A DNA stretch of 64,000 bases from Leptospira mtsangambouensis. GTDB taxonomy: Bacteria > Spirochaetota > Leptospiria > Leptospirales > Leptospiraceae. The stretch covers positions 350,001-414,000 of the forward strand of contig NZ_RQHK01000002.1 of assembly GCF_004770475.1 (NCBI RefSeq). The letters are read 5' to 3'. The notes below the pieces were generated by a model. It had not been told where the DNA came from, did no database searches, and saw only the letters and a list, made by a program, of their open reading frames with translations. Of this stretch, positions 9,244 through 19,123 are shown piece after piece (position 1 is the first letter of the stretch; every line of letters starts with the position of its first letter). Made by a program: the position numbers and the translations under genes.

Positions 9244-11724
9244 TTACCTTAAAAATTCGATTGAGAGAAGAGTTACATCATCTTCGAATTTCTCTGCACT
9301 TTGGTGTTCTTTTGCCATATTTGTTAATATTTCAAGAGAAGATTTTTCTTTCCAAAGTTCCTTTTGTTTGCTCCATTCCAAAAATCCAGAATCTCTAAAC
9401 AAAGTTTGGTTTTTGGAGCGAACATCAAAAATCCCATCAGAAAATAAGAATAGTTTATCACCTAACGAAAAATTTACTTCGTTGTTTTCTCCTTCCCATT
9501 TAGGAAGGATCCCTAAAGGTTTTCCTTTGCCTATCAAAGGCGAAACCTTCTCTTTTGTTCCCAAATAAATATCTTCATGGCCTGCCTTAGACCAAATTAT
9601 TTTGTGATGTTTCGAATCTAAAACTACTGCAACTGCAGTGACAAATAAACCAGCTGTGTTTCCAAATAAATAAGTGTTTAAACATTCCAAACAGGCGGAG
9701 GGGTTATTTTTTGGTGTATCTGGAAGTTTGAGTACAAAGTGTAACATGGCAGAAATCATACCTGCTGCAAAACCATGTCCTGAAACATCTGCTAGGAATA
9801 AGAAAGTTTTTCCTTCACCTAATTGTTGTACAATATAGTAATCACCTGCAATTCCATCACTAGGCAGGAATTTTAATTCGGTAGAGATCAAAGTATGATC
9901 ATATTGTAACTCAGGCAAAAGTTTTTTTTGAATTCGGATTCCCCGGGTAAGTTCCTCACTGAGATAAAATTCTTTTTCTTTTAAACGTAAAGCATTTCGG
10001 ATCACACTCAAAAGTTCTGATTCTAAAAATGGTTTGGATAAATAAATATCTGCTCCTTCTCCATGAACTTCTTTTCTTGTAGTTTCGTCTGCTTTGGCAG
10101 TGAGTAAAATGATTGGAAGAGAGTGGAGGTGCTCTTTTTTTCGGATTTCACGAATTAAATCAAGTCCGCTCAATTTTGGCATCATTAAATCGGTAATGAC
10201 TAAATCTGGAGATTCGGATAATACGGTTTCGAGTCCAGCCAAACCATCTGCTGCAACCAAAACATGAAAACCTACTCGAGTCAAAATTGATCCTAAATAA
10301 GACCGCAAATCAGGATTGTCTTCAACTATCAAAAGTTTGATGGTATTTTTTGTATTTATTATTTCTGAAAATACTAGTGGATGTGAAACTTCTTCCGGTA
10401 TATATTCGTGTCGGGTAGGGAAGTAACGTTGAATATTTGTTTGTTGGTCTTTATGGTGATTTTCGCATAAAGGCAAAGTAAAATAAAAATGTGAACCTTT
10501 GCCCAATTCGCTTTCTACACCAACTTTTCCTCCATGGAGTTCCACTAATTCCTTAACTAATGCTAGGCCTAAACCGGTTCCTTCTTGTTCCCTTGTGAGA
10601 GATGCTTCGCTGATTCCAAATCGCGAAAACAACCTTCGGATTTGATTATCTTCCATTCCAATCCCAGAATCTCGAACAGAAACAATGGCTTCGTTTTCTT
10701 TTCTTTGTAATTCCAAATGGATCTTTCCACCCTCTCCCGTAAATTTAATCGAGTTGGAAAGGTAATTGAAAATACATTTGTCAATTTGTTCAGGGTCTAT
10801 ATTGGCAAATAAAGTTTCTTCACATAATGAGAGTTCGAAACTTATATTTTTTCTTTTTACGTAAGCGGTAAAATTTTCGGAAACTTGAAGTAAAAAATCA
10901 CCTAACGGAAGAGTAGATTTTCTGAGTTCCATTCTGCCTGAAGTAATTTTTTGTAAATCAAGAAGTTGATTCACCAAACGAGTGAGACGTCTTGATTGGT
11001 TTACGATGACTTTCACTTCTGAAGGAGACAGTCCTTCTGATCGTTTTAACGCAGATTCTGAAGGCCCTGCAATTAAAGTGAGAGGGGTTCTTAATTCATG
11101 GGATATGTTTTGGAAAAATGCAGTTTGGGCTTTGTTTTCGCTTTCTAAAGAATCCTCGGCAATGTTTGCTGCCAGGGTAAAGTAATAAGCAAACCCTGCA
11201 TGGAATAGAGTAGAGAAGATGATGTTGGATACATTGATGAGTGCCAGAAAATTTGGTGTCCAATGGTAGATTGGTGGATAGGACATTGAATAATAATAAG
11301 TCGACGCAAAGAGTAAACAGCCGAGGACTATACTTCCAAATTTGAGAAAGTTTTTTCCAGGAGGTAGGAGAAAAATTCCCGTTGCAAAAAGCATCATATA
11401 ATACTGGTAACCTGCCCCCCAACCAAAAAAGTAAGTTGCCGCTAAAGCATGGAGAAAGACCTCTGAAAAACAAAGATACAAAGAAGTGAATAAATATTTT
11501 TTGCGATTGATCCAGATTGTAAACGCAAACCAAATCACACTTCCTAGATTAAAGAGTGCCATTTCCAAAGCACCAACAGCACTAAAGAAAAAAATGAAAA
11601 CAAAGTGGATGAGGCCGGCTAAAACATAAATGGAGTTGGTTGCGACGTAGTACCTTTGGTAGCGAAGTTCTACGTTAGCTGGAGATTGAAATAAGGAGCG
11701 AACAAATGTTAAAAATTGGGCCAT
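9244..11724 (-). CDS. Hybrid histidine kinase-receiver-SpoIIE phosphatase fusion
   Basis: An 826-residue inner-membrane signalling protein. Order: an N-terminal sensor with about six membrane segments (residues 25-185), a HisKA helix with the phosphorylated His in [12 protein letters not shown] (H209), an ATPase domain ([26 protein letters not shown]), a receiver domain with phospho-Asp in [10 protein letters not shown] (D512), and a C-terminal PP2C/SpoIIE phosphatase ([35 protein letters not shown]). All key residues are present, so it can be both kinase and Ser/Thr phosphatase. The likely output is dephosphorylation of an anti-sigma-factor antagonist. The start at 11724 (MAQFLTF) is preferred; an in-frame GTG at 11853 would add 43 residues. 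Neither has a clear Shine-Dalgarno sequence. Confidence 0.88.
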   Translation of the reverse strand: MAQFLTFVRSLFQSPANVELRYQRYYVATNSIYVLAGLIHFVFIFFFSAVGALEMALFNLGSVIWFAFTIWINRKKYLFTSLYLCFSEVFLHALAATYFFGWGAGYQYYMMLFATGIFLLPPGKNFLKFGSIVLGCLLFASTYYYSMSYPPIYHWTPNFLALINVSNIIFSTLFHAGFAYYFTLAANIAEDSLESENKAQTAFFQNISHELRTPLTLIAGPSESALKRSEGLSPSEVKVIVNQSRRLTRLVNQLLDLQKITSGRMELRKSTLPLGDFLLQVSENFTAYVKRKNISFELSLCEETLFANIDPEQIDKCIFNYLSNSIKFTGEGGKIHLELQRKENEAIVSVRDSGIGMEDNQIRRLFSRFGISEASLTREQEGTGLGLALVKELVELHGGKVGVESELGKGSHFYFTLPLCENHHKDQQTNIQRYFPTRHEYIPEEVSHPLVFSEIINTKNTIKLLIVEDNPDLRSYLGSILTRVGFHVLVAADGLAGLETVLSESPDLVITDLMMPKLSGLDLIREIRKKEHLHSLPIILLTAKADETTRKEVHGEGADIYLSKPFLESELLSVIRNALRLKEKEFYLSEELTRGIRIQKKLLPELQYDHTLISTELKFLPSDGIAGDYYIVQQLGEGKTFLFLADVSGHGFAAGMISAMLHFVLKLPDTPKNNPSACLECLNTYLFGNTAGLFVTAVAVVLDSKHHKIIWSKAGHEDIYLGTKEKVSPLIGKGKPLGILPKWEGENNEVNFSLGDKLFLFSDGIFDVRSKNQTLFRDSGFLEWSKQKELWKEKSSLEILTNMAKEHQSAEKFEDDVTLLSIEFLR

Positions 11725-12121
11725 TCGATGCCAAATAAACCAGCTGTCAGAAGAAAAGTCAAGAAAAGCCCTGGAGGATTGGGTTAACTTCTTTTGAAAA
11801 TCAGCCTCCTCTAGAACACAAAATGACTTCGGAGATGTAGTTTTTCTAATCACTGTGCCGCTCGAAACGTTTGCGGAACACTAGGTGTCCATGTTGGATA
11901 CGGTTTTCCTAAATTTGTTTTCTTCTGAATTTGTCTTTGTAGATAGATGAATTGAAACCGAACTTTGGGAGATTTTGGATCAGCGTTTTTTAGTTGAGTT
12001 GTTACGAACTTTGGTTAGAATTTGACAGGAAAAAGGCTAAGAGCTTTTACAAAAGTTTCATTGAAAATGGTAATTAATTTTTCAATTAATTGTTAGTGAA
12101 ATATGAAGAAGGAGTCAAAAT

Positions 12122-13057
12122 TTGTTTCAACACCTAGGTTCTGTTTTTTCTGTCCTTATTTCTCTTCTGACTCTATTTTGTCAGGTTACTTCGCATCAAG
12201 TAAAACCCTATACATCTGACAAAATCACTGAAAGAGTTCCGATATCTCCACAACCGAAACATTGGGTGGAATTGAAAGTTGTCAAAGTGGCTGATTGGGA
12301 AGCTTCTCTTGCAGGACTTTTGGATCTGGATGATCCAAAGGCTAAGATGGCTGGATTAAAGGATCGTTTAGAACCTATTTCTATATACTTCTATGTCGTT
12401 AAACATCCTATATACGGAACGTATCTAATTGATTCAGGGATAGGAGAAAGCTTCTCTAAGGGAGAGGCAGGAGCTTACGTGAGTTCAATTGTGGAATCTC
12501 AAATGAACTTGAAGCGATTAAAAGTTTACGAAACAACAAATGTGTATCTTTCTAAAAACAAAATTGATCTCAAGGGAGTTTTTTACACTCATTTGCATTT
12601 GGATCATGTGTTGGGTGCCTATGAATTGGATCGATCTGTTCCATTTTATGTTGGGCCTGGGGAAGTGACAACTCGCCAGTTTATAAATTTATTTGTACAA
12701 GGTTCCACGAATCGTTTGTTAGGAGAAAATCCAAACTTGGTGCAACTTGATTTAGAAAAAAATCAAATTAGAGTTTTGGATTTTTTTGGAGACCAAAGTT
12801 TTTTTGTCATCGCAGTCCCAGGTCATACCCCTGGTAGTTTGGCCTTTTTTGTCCCTACGAAAGATGGTTCTCATTTGATTCTGGGTGATTCTTGTCATAC
12901 GGAATGGGGTTGGAAAGAATCTGTTGTTCCAGGGAGATTTACCACTGATCAAAAACTCAACCGCAAAAGTTTAGAATTTTTGAAAAAATTGGCAGAGACA
13001 AACAAACCAAAGTTTGTGTATCCAGGCCATCAGGAAAGAATTCTTAACCAAAAATAA
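12122..13057 (+). CDS. Exported metallo-beta-lactamase-fold hydrolase (AHL lactonase-like)
   Basis: A 311-residue protein with an N-terminal hydrophobic signal (residues 3-20, ending LLTLFC, a possible lipobox). The zinc site of the metallo-beta-lactamase superfamily is intact: THLHLDHVLGAYE (HxHxDH), then PGHTPGSLAFF, LILGDSCHTEW and the last His in VYPGHQE. The arrangement resembles N-acyl homoserine lactonases, which open lactone rings, but other ester or thioester substrates are equally possible. It begins with TTG: AAGGAG ends 7 bases before it, and no ATG fits as well. It is divergent from the kinase fusion and stands upstream of the LytS-type group. Confidence 0.83.
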   Translation: MFQHLGSVFSVLISLLTLFCQVTSHQVKPYTSDKITERVPISPQPKHWVELKVVKVADWEASLAGLLDLDDPKAKMAGLKDRLEPISIYFYVVKHPIYGTYLIDSGIGESFSKGEAGAYVSSIVESQMNLKRLKVYETTNVYLSKNKIDLKGVFYTHLHLDHVLGAYELDRSVPFYVGPGEVTTRQFINLFVQGSTNRLLGENPNLVQLDLEKNQIRVLDFFGDQSFFVIAVPGHTPGSLAFFVPTKDGSHLILGDSCHTEWGWKESVVPGRFTTDQKLNRKSLEFLKKLAETNKPKFVYPGHQERILNQK

Positions 13058-13182
13058 GAATCAGTATTTTGATGAATATTTGGCCCACTAATGGAAATTA
13101 AACTATGAATTTAATATAGAAATTAAAGAATATTAAACTTTTACTTTACATTAAATATTAATAAAACCAAACTTTGTCAGCA

Positions 13183-14994
13183 ATGTTTCGACTTTTGGCA
13201 GGTTTGGTTTTTCTTTTTATTAGTGTTAGTCCTCTTTTGGCGTCACCTATGCAGTCCCGGTATTCCACTATTTTGAAAAGCGGGGTCGGTGAGTATCCGT
13301 TAGGTTTTCATATGGAAATTCTAACACTTCCGCCAAATGAAAATTTAACTTTTGAAGAAGTGCGAAAATCAAATCGTTTTCATGAGAGTAAGTCTCTTTC
13401 TCCCAATTTTGGTTTTACAAAAAATATATATTGGGTTCGGTTCGAACTACAAAATGAAGCAAATGAACGTGATTGGTTCATTCATGTTTCCTATCCTTTG
13501 TTGGATAAAATTGATTTTTACGAACAAAAAGATAAAACCTGGAAACAAACGGTAACTGGAGATTCTTATGTATTCTCTCAAAGGCCTTTAGAAGAAAAAA
13601 GTTTTATTTTCCCAATCAAACTCCAAACTAAAAAAAGTAATTCATATTATTTTCGGTTCGAAAGTGAAGGGACGGTGCAATTCCCCATCACTTTGTATTC
13701 GCATGAACGATTTCTAAAACTCAAAGAAAAAGAAAATTTATCTCTTGGGATTTATTATGGAATTTTATTTGTTCTCGTCATTTATAATTTAATCCTTTTG
13801 TTTATGTTACGGGACTTGGGGTATTTGTATTACCTTTTGTACATTAGTTTATATGGATTGTCACAATCAGTATTAAATGGTTTGGCGTTTCAGATTTTTT
13901 GGTCTAATTCGCCGTATTGGGCAAACGTAAGTTTACCCTTTGTGGGAGGTTTTTCTTTATTTTGGGGTCTTCAATTCACAAGGAGTTTTTTAAATACCAA
14001 AAAAAATACTCCGACTTGGGATAAAATAATTTTTATCTTAATGGGGATGATGTTATTTCTAATGTTATCTTCTTTCATCTTTTCCTATTATGTGAATATT
14101 TATTTATTAGCATCTTTAGTTATGTCATTTGCCGTATCGGTTTTTCTTGTAGCCGTTGTTTGTTGGGACAAAGGGTACAAACCTGCAAGGTATTTTTTAA
14201 TCGCATGGGTGGCACTTCTATTTGGTGTAGGGATCTATTCTCTAAAAGGATTTGGAATATTACCTGCAAACATAGTCACAGAATATGGTTTGCAAGCAGG
14301 TTCTGCGATCGAGATGTGTTTGTTATCTTTGGGCCTTGCTTATAAAATCAAACTTGCTAATTCCGAAAAGAACAAAGCAGAGAGAAGGATGGTCACATAC
14401 AAGGCCAAATTGCAGGATGCAAAACTTGTTTCTTCTAGGTTAGAGGTGGAATTATTAAAAAACAACATCCATCCGCATTTTTTACTAAATTCAATCAACG
14501 CGACCATCATTTGGTTGGATGAAGATCCAGAAACGGCAAAACAATTATTAACTGCTTTGTCTGATGAATTGAGAGCGATTTTAAAATTAACCAATCGAAA
14601 AACTATTTCTATAAACGAAGAAGTTGGAATTTGTAAACGTTACTTAGAAATCATGAGTTTACGGAAAGAATCGAAATTTGAATTCAAAACAGAAGGGGTG
14701 AGTTCCAAAGATGTAATTCCACCTATTGTTTTGTTGACATTAGTGGAAAACGGTGTGACACACGGTTACCAAGGAAAAAATTCTGGAACCTTTACTTTAA
14801 AGAAAAAGAAAGATAAAAACAAAACCAAATACATTTTGTTCAATGATGGTTTACCAACAACAAAATCGGATTCATTAGGAACAGGGATCAAATACATAAA
14901 GTCCAGGTTGCAGGAAGCGTTTCCCAATAAATGGGATTTTAATTCAAAGGTCGTAATGGGAGGTTGGGAAAATACAATCACACTAATAGAATAA
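13183..14994 (+). CDS. LytS-type sensor kinase with 7TMR-DISM sensor
   Basis: A 603-residue inner-membrane sensor. After a signal peptide comes an extracellular 7TMR-DISM-like beta-sandwich (about residues 25-180: SPNFGFTKNIYWVRFEL, FIHVSYPLLDKIDFYE). Seven membrane helices follow (about 185-390), then a short coiled linker and a LytS/YehU-type kinase core. The phospho-acceptor His lies in NNIHPHFLLNSINATI (H432 from this start), followed by a degenerate ATP-binding region (LVENGVTHGYQGK, GTGIKYIKSRL). A TTG nine bases upstream is an alternative start; no clear Shine-Dalgarno sequence precedes either. The LytTR regulator two genes downstream is its obvious partner. Confidence 0.88.
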   Translation: MFRLLAGLVFLFISVSPLLASPMQSRYSTILKSGVGEYPLGFHMEILTLPPNENLTFEEVRKSNRFHESKSLSPNFGFTKNIYWVRFELQNEANERDWFIHVSYPLLDKIDFYEQKDKTWKQTVTGDSYVFSQRPLEEKSFIFPIKLQTKKSNSYYFRFESEGTVQFPITLYSHERFLKLKEKENLSLGIYYGILFVLVIYNLILLFMLRDLGYLYYLLYISLYGLSQSVLNGLAFQIFWSNSPYWANVSLPFVGGFSLFWGLQFTRSFLNTKKNTPTWDKIIFILMGMMLFLMLSSFIFSYYVNIYLLASLVMSFAVSVFLVAVVCWDKGYKPARYFLIAWVALLFGVGIYSLKGFGILPANIVTEYGLQAGSAIEMCLLSLGLAYKIKLANSEKNKAERRMVTYKAKLQDAKLVSSRLEVELLKNNIHPHFLLNSINATIIWLDEDPETAKQLLTALSDELRAILKLTNRKTISINEEVGICKRYLEIMSLRKESKFEFKTEGVSSKDVIPPIVLLTLVENGVTHGYQGKNSGTFTLKKKKDKNKTKYILFNDGLPTTKSDSLGTGIKYIKSRLQEAFPNKWDFNSKVVMGGWENTITLIE

Positions 14995-15084
14995 ACAGTG
15001 TCATTCGCACCGATATAGTGCGTTTCGCTCCGGTATCTTTGCATTTTTTTTTATCTTCATTATCCTACCCAAAAGGATAAAAAG

Positions 15085-15984
15085 ATGAATACAAAAATAT
15101 TAACAATCACCTCTCTTCTGTTTGCTGCAAATATTAGTTTTGCAGATCCTGTGAATAAAAAAGATGATAAACCTCTTGTTACACAAGTCCCAGAGGAAAC
15201 AACAAAGACCAATTCAGAATTAGAAAAATATTATGCAAAACTAAAATATCCACCTGGTTTTTATGAAGGAGCTTTTTTGATTAGTTTTATGGGAGGAGGG
15301 ACACTTGCACCTAGTGGATCTTTTATCAGCCATGAAAAAAACTATGATAGCACTTTACAATATAAGATTGTAACAAAAGAAGTAAGCCAGGATTATTACC
15401 CTCAAGGATTGATTCGAAATGACCAGCCAGGATTGTATTTTAAACCCACATACACTCCCGGTGTTGCTTCTCAGTTTGATTTTGAATATGGATGGAAAGA
15501 AAAAATTGGCCTTGGATTTACTGTCATGCAAAATTCAATGAAAGCAAAAAGACAAGATGTAATTCCTGGTTTATCATATTACAAAGAATATGTGGATCCA
15601 TTTCCGAGAGAACGAACGATTTATCGGGGAAATTCGATGAGTTTCCTTGCTACCTACCATCCCATCCCAAAAAACTTTTTTGATCCATATCTTGCGGCAA
15701 GGGCAGGGGTTGTTTCCTTTACAGGCGAAGCCCATTCAGGAAATTCACATGACAGGTTTGTTTATAGCAACCAAATCACAAGTGGAATTGGGAGTATTGT
15801 AGGATTGGGTGCTGGACTTAATATTTATTTAGGACGTTATTTTGGAATTAAGGCGGAAGTTGATTATTATAGAGAGTTTTTAAAGGCTGACCAATTTTCA
15901 ATGCGTACGCTAAATTCTTACCAAGCAATGGTAGGAGTATTTGTCAATTTATCAAATGTTCAATATCGACTGGAACAGTATTAG
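15085..15984 (+). CDS. Outer-membrane protein of unknown function between kinase and regulator
   Basis: A 299-residue protein with a signal peptide (MNTKILTITSLLFAANISFA, cleaved before DPVN). A Lys/Glu/Thr-rich segment follows, then beta-strand-rich sequence (FDFEYGWKEKIGLGFTVMQNS, FLATYHPIPKNFFDPYLAARAG, GAGLNIYLGRYFGIKAEVDYY) typical of small 8-strand barrels. AAAGGA before the ATG is a good ribosome binding site. The gene stands between the LytS-type kinase and the LytTR regulator, 16 bases before the latter, so it may be the sensing partner or the regulated output. Specific function is unknown. Confidence 0.75.
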   Translation: MNTKILTITSLLFAANISFADPVNKKDDKPLVTQVPEETTKTNSELEKYYAKLKYPPGFYEGAFLISFMGGGTLAPSGSFISHEKNYDSTLQYKIVTKEVSQDYYPQGLIRNDQPGLYFKPTYTPGVASQFDFEYGWKEKIGLGFTVMQNSMKAKRQDVIPGLSYYKEYVDPFPRERTIYRGNSMSFLATYHPIPKNFFDPYLAARAGVVSFTGEAHSGNSHDRFVYSNQITSGIGSIVGLGAGLNIYLGRYFGIKAEVDYYREFLKADQFSMRTLNSYQAMVGVFVNLSNVQYRLEQY

Positions 15985-16000
15985 GAGTAGGTTTTAAGTT

Positions 16001-16708
16001 TTGAGAATTTTAATCGTTGAGGACGAAATTGTGGCGGCAAGAGGATTGGAACGTATTTTGCGTGAAGTTCTTGGATCAAAAATTTCGTCCTTACGTATTG
16101 AAAAAACTTTGATTGGTTCTCAATGTTTCATTCAGGAAAATGAAATTGATCTTCTGTTTTTGGATCTAAATTTGGATGGTGACATTGGATTTGATTTGCT
16201 TAAAGAAACTTCTGCTGCCTCCTTTTTGACGATCATCACATCGGGAAATACGGCAGAAGCAATCCAGGCTTTTGAGTATGGAGTTCTCGACTTTGTGCCC
16301 AAACCAATTCATAAAGAAAGAATTACGAAAGCACTCGGTAAGTTCCAAACTAACAATGGGCAAACAAAAACAAAGTATCTTGGTGTAAAACAAGATCACA
16401 GTTTGTCGTTAGTTGCAATTAAGGACATTCTGTATTTACAATCCTTTGACAAACGAGTAAAAGTTTATCGAAAAAATGGAGAGATGATTGTACATAACAA
16501 AAGTCTTGAATCTCTATTAAAGGTTTTACCGACACATTTTTCCAGAATTCACAGATCGTTCATTGTAAATGAAAAACATATCAAAACCATTATTACTTCC
16601 GCAGGAGGTTCTTACCAAGTAGAACTAAAAACTGGAACTAAACTCAAAATGGGTAGAGAGTTTTATAAAGAATTAAAATCCAAGTTATTGTTCAATTTTT
16701 CTACTTAA
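16001..16708 (+). CDS. LytTR-family response regulator
   Basis: A 235-residue regulator. The receiver domain spans residues 1-120: VEDE acidic pocket, phospho-Asp in LLFLDLNLDGD (D55), Thr in TSGN and Lys in VPKPIHKER. A LytTR DNA-binding domain spans about 130-232 (DILYLQSFDKRVKVY, SLESLLKVLPTHFSRIHRSF, VNEKHI, KMGREFYKELKSKL). The start is TTG, the first possible start after an in-frame stop at 15995; AGGAG lies 13 bases upstream. It is predicted to receive phosphate from the kinase at 13183. LytTR regulators bind paired direct repeats upstream of their targets; none was identified here. Confidence 0.9.
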   Translation: MRILIVEDEIVAARGLERILREVLGSKISSLRIEKTLIGSQCFIQENEIDLLFLDLNLDGDIGFDLLKETSAASFLTIITSGNTAEAIQAFEYGVLDFVPKPIHKERITKALGKFQTNNGQTKTKYLGVKQDHSLSLVAIKDILYLQSFDKRVKVYRKNGEMIVHNKSLESLLKVLPTHFSRIHRSFIVNEKHIKTIITSAGGSYQVELKTGTKLKMGREFYKELKSKLLFNFST

Positions 16709-16736
16709 TCATAAAAATGTAAATACCTGTTTCTTT

Positions 16737-17291
16737 TTATTCAAATCGAATCGTGATATCTGGATTTCCCGATATGAATTTAACATAGTATCCATTTTTT
16801 GATGGAGGTGGGTTTTTGTAGTTATTGAAATCTGAGTTCCATAGTTCAAACTTAATTTCAGTTTGTATGCTTGAAATGGGAGTTCGTTCATATGTATAAG
16901 ATGTTGAAGTCAGGCAGGAATTACTAGTGATCCATATAACTTGTGTTTCTTGTGTTTTCTGAATGAAAAATGAGTAATTTGATGTTGGGCTTGGGGTATT
17001 TGCGTGGGGAGTCGTTCCTTCTGGTGAAAATTGAAACCAGGTTTCCTCACCTAACTTTAATTTAATTTGGTATTTTTCTCCTTTTTTCAATGTTAGTGCT
17101 GGGTGTTGACAAGAGTTCGAGTAATATTTACTTGCAAAATCAATCATAAACAATTGTACGAGAGGATCTGCCTTTACCTCGTCTGAACGTTCACCGCAAG
17201 TATATAAAGTCAATATGCAGAAGTAAATAGGTACAATTTTTTTTAATGTAAAAAACAAGAAACGAGTGGAAAATATAGATTCAATATTCAT
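16737..17291 (-). CDS. Tandem lipoprotein paralogue B
   Basis: A 184-residue predicted lipoprotein: hydrophobic N terminus with lipobox-like TLYTCGE (Cys at about 32). The rest is beta-rich with the signature SCQHPALTLKKGEKY then EETWFQFSPEG. The upstream neighbour has the matching layout (HCPPAEFEIKK, STWFKFSPEG), so the two are diverged tandem duplicates. The genes overlap by one base (TAATG), indicating translational coupling. The fold may be a small beta-sandwich. No function is known to me. The gene is convergent to the LytTR regulator gene. Confidence 0.7.
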   Translation of the reverse strand: MNIESIFSTRFLFFTLKKIVPIYFCILTLYTCGERSDEVKADPLVQLFMIDFASKYYSNSCQHPALTLKKGEKYQIKLKLGEETWFQFSPEGTTPHANTPSPTSNYSFFIQKTQETQVIWITSNSCLTSTSYTYERTPISSIQTEIKFELWNSDFNNYKNPPPSKNGYYVKFISGNPDITIRFE

Positions 17292-17878
17292 TAGTTTTGT
17301 TTCACAATAATGGTCGCTTGGTTTTCGGAATTTAGTTCTAGCCTATATCGATTATTACCTGCAAATTGCAACGAATAGCGATCAATTTTGTATTTTATCT
17401 CTGTTGCAGTTTCGGAAAAGGGTGATATAGCATCTCTTGACGGAGATGAAAAATTTCTGCAAGAAATCCAACTTCTTAACGTGACTGAAGTATTGGTGTC
17501 CTTGGTGACTGTAAAGTAGTAATCTTTTGATTCTTCAGGGGGAGCGACATTTCCTTCAGGTGAAAACTTGAACCAAGTTGAATTTCCTTTCTGTAGAGTA
17601 ATGGGATATTCAATGTTCTTTTTAATTTCAAATTCAGCGGGTGGGCAATGATCAACAAAAATAGGTAAAATAAAAATACTAAATTGAATCAAAAATTGTT
17701 CTTCGTAGTTGTCAGGTTTTTCACTAAGATTGTTGCAACGAGTAGAGCAAATTAGTATTAGAAAAATTTGCAATAATTGCTTAATGAATGTATGAGGTAA
17801 ACGTCTTGCTGATTTTTGATTATTGCAAAACAACATTGTTGTATTGTATGTATTCGATTCCAAATTTTTGTCATTCAT
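17291..17878 (-). CDS. Tandem lipoprotein paralogue A
   Basis: A 195-residue predicted lipoprotein. A hydrophobic stretch (LLQIFLILICSTRC) ends in cysteines that could be lipidated. The mature part shares the STWFKFSPEG block, a preceding Cys-containing block and a second Cys (SWISCRNF) with the gene immediately downstream. A start at 17836 is possible, giving a shorter leader. It is first in the two-gene pair. I do not recognise a named family. The two conserved cysteines in both paralogues could form a disulfide. Confidence 0.66.
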   Translation of the reverse strand: MNDKNLESNTYNTTMLFCNNQKSARRLPHTFIKQLLQIFLILICSTRCNNLSEKPDNYEEQFLIQFSIFILPIFVDHCPPAEFEIKKNIEYPITLQKGNSTWFKFSPEGNVAPPEESKDYYFTVTKDTNTSVTLRSWISCRNFSSPSRDAISPFSETATEIKYKIDRYSLQFAGNNRYRLELNSENQATIIVKQN

Positions 17879-17920
17879 AAAACAGTTGTTTAATGAAAAA
17901 ATATGGAATCATTTTGTTGT

Positions 17921-18229
17921 TTATTCCATCATCTCGTAGATACCTCGTTCAATTTGGATCGAGTTGGTTTTTAAAAAATCTGGCATCACAAATCCTTGTT
18001 TTTTGTATTCTAAAAAGACCATTTCTTTTGCTTTCTCTAAACATTGTTTGTCTTTCCAAATGGCGATGGTCACAAATTGGATCATCCCATTTTCCTCTCG
18101 GATAAACGCTTGGTCTTCACAAAATCCTTCTAATGATTTGATAAAATCACGATTGATTTTGGCTCTTTCTAAAAATGTTCCTTTGGATTCAACAGGCAAT
18201 TGGAATCGATCAATTAGAATTTGGTTCAT
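17921..18229 (-). CDS. Antibiotic biosynthesis monooxygenase (ABM)-like protein
   Basis: A 102-residue ferredoxin-like-fold protein: MNQILIDRFQLPVESKGTF, then GFCEDQAFIREENGMIQFVT and IAIWKDKQCLEKAKEMV. This is the ABM-domain pattern of a strand, a helix and paired strands with a conserved Trp. Family members are small cytoplasmic dimers that range from cofactor-free monooxygenases to heme-degrading enzymes, so substrate cannot be assigned. It follows the AraC regulator by 87 bases on the same strand and may be its target. Confidence 0.72.
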   Translation of the reverse strand: MNQILIDRFQLPVESKGTFLERAKINRDFIKSLEGFCEDQAFIREENGMIQFVTIAIWKDKQCLEKAKEMVFLEYKKQGFVMPDFLKTNSIQIERGIYEMME

Positions 18230-18316
18230 GGTTTCCTCAGATTTGGATTGTATCCTTTTTTTATATTACAAGGAATTGGATCTCAAAACTTGTAAAAAAT
18301 CAGAAAAGGGGTTGGA

Positions 18317-19123
18317 TTACCAAATTTGCGGTTTTTTGAAAAAAAGTTTAGGCGATTCTCCTGTGAAAAGTTTGAACTCTTTATTGAAATGGGACTGGTC
18401 AAAATAACCGGCTTTTTGAGCAAGATTTGTCAAATTGGTTTCGTTTGTGTATGACCTGATCAGAGTGTGAATTCGAAGAAGGTTCGCATATTGTTTTGGA
18501 GTGGTCCCAATACTTTCTTTAAATTTTTTTTCGAGTGAGTCGAGACTAATTGGTAATCCTTGTTTGATATCGTTCATTTTAATTTGTCCTTTTGACAAAT
18601 TAATTTTCTGAAGAGTTGTATTGATACTTGGATCAATCGTTCTATTCTTTTTGTTTCGAATTAAAAAATCTTCAACTAACAGTATACATTCTTCATTTGA
18701 TTTTGCAAAAAATAATTGTTCTTCCAAATTTTCTATCAAACGATTGGAAATGAAATTATTTAAAGCGATTGTTTTTCCATAAAATTCAGAAATTGGTTCT
18801 CCGAAAAAACCTGCTGCACCGATTCCCGTAAGAATGACTAACAAAGCTGATGAATTTTTTGGATAGATGATCTTTCTTGCCGTTTTTCTGAGGCCTGCAA
18901 TCCCTGTGCGAGGCAAATCATAAACAGTATTTGATTCGAATGAACGAAGATTCCCTCGTAGTTGAAAGGATAAAACTAAGTTTGGGTTAGGTAAAATTCG
19001 ATTTTCAATCCCATCTTTTGATTCGATGATGAGATATTTTTGCACAAAGGGAAGTAACATAGCAGTCGGAAAATAGGTAAATATCTTCATTCTTGGCAAC
19101 GGGAGTGCAAACGATCCTTTCAA
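18317..19123 (-). CDS. AraC-family transcription regulator
   Basis: A 268-residue protein with a C-terminal AraC double helix-turn-helix (about residues 165-265: GLPISLDSLEKKFKESIGTT, PKQYANLLRIHTLIR, LTNLAQKAGYFDQSHFNKEF, FTGESPKLFFKK). The N-terminal region (YLIIESKDGIENRILPNP, SFQLRG) resembles the DUF6597-type ligand domain of such regulators. The start here is a TTG; an ATG at 19090 (MKIFTYFP) is an equally good choice and would shorten it by 11 residues. It probably controls the ABM-like gene downstream. Inducer unknown. Confidence 0.85.
   Translation of the reverse strand: MKGSFALPLPRMKIFTYFPTAMLLPFVQKYLIIESKDGIENRILPNPNLVLSFQLRGNLRSFESNTVYDLPRTGIAGLRKTARKIIYPKNSSALLVILTGIGAAGFFGEPISEFYGKTIALNNFISNRLIENLEEQLFFAKSNEECILLVEDFLIRNKKNRTIDPSINTTLQKINLSKGQIKMNDIKQGLPISLDSLEKKFKESIGTTPKQYANLLRIHTLIRSYTNETNLTNLAQKAGYFDQSHFNKEFKLFTGESPKLFFKKPQIW

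Noticed and set aside
15001..15053. Imperfect hairpins followed by a run of T after the LytS-type kinase gene
   Set aside because: The stems are short and interrupted, so a terminator cannot be supported; the following gene probably belongs to the same group.
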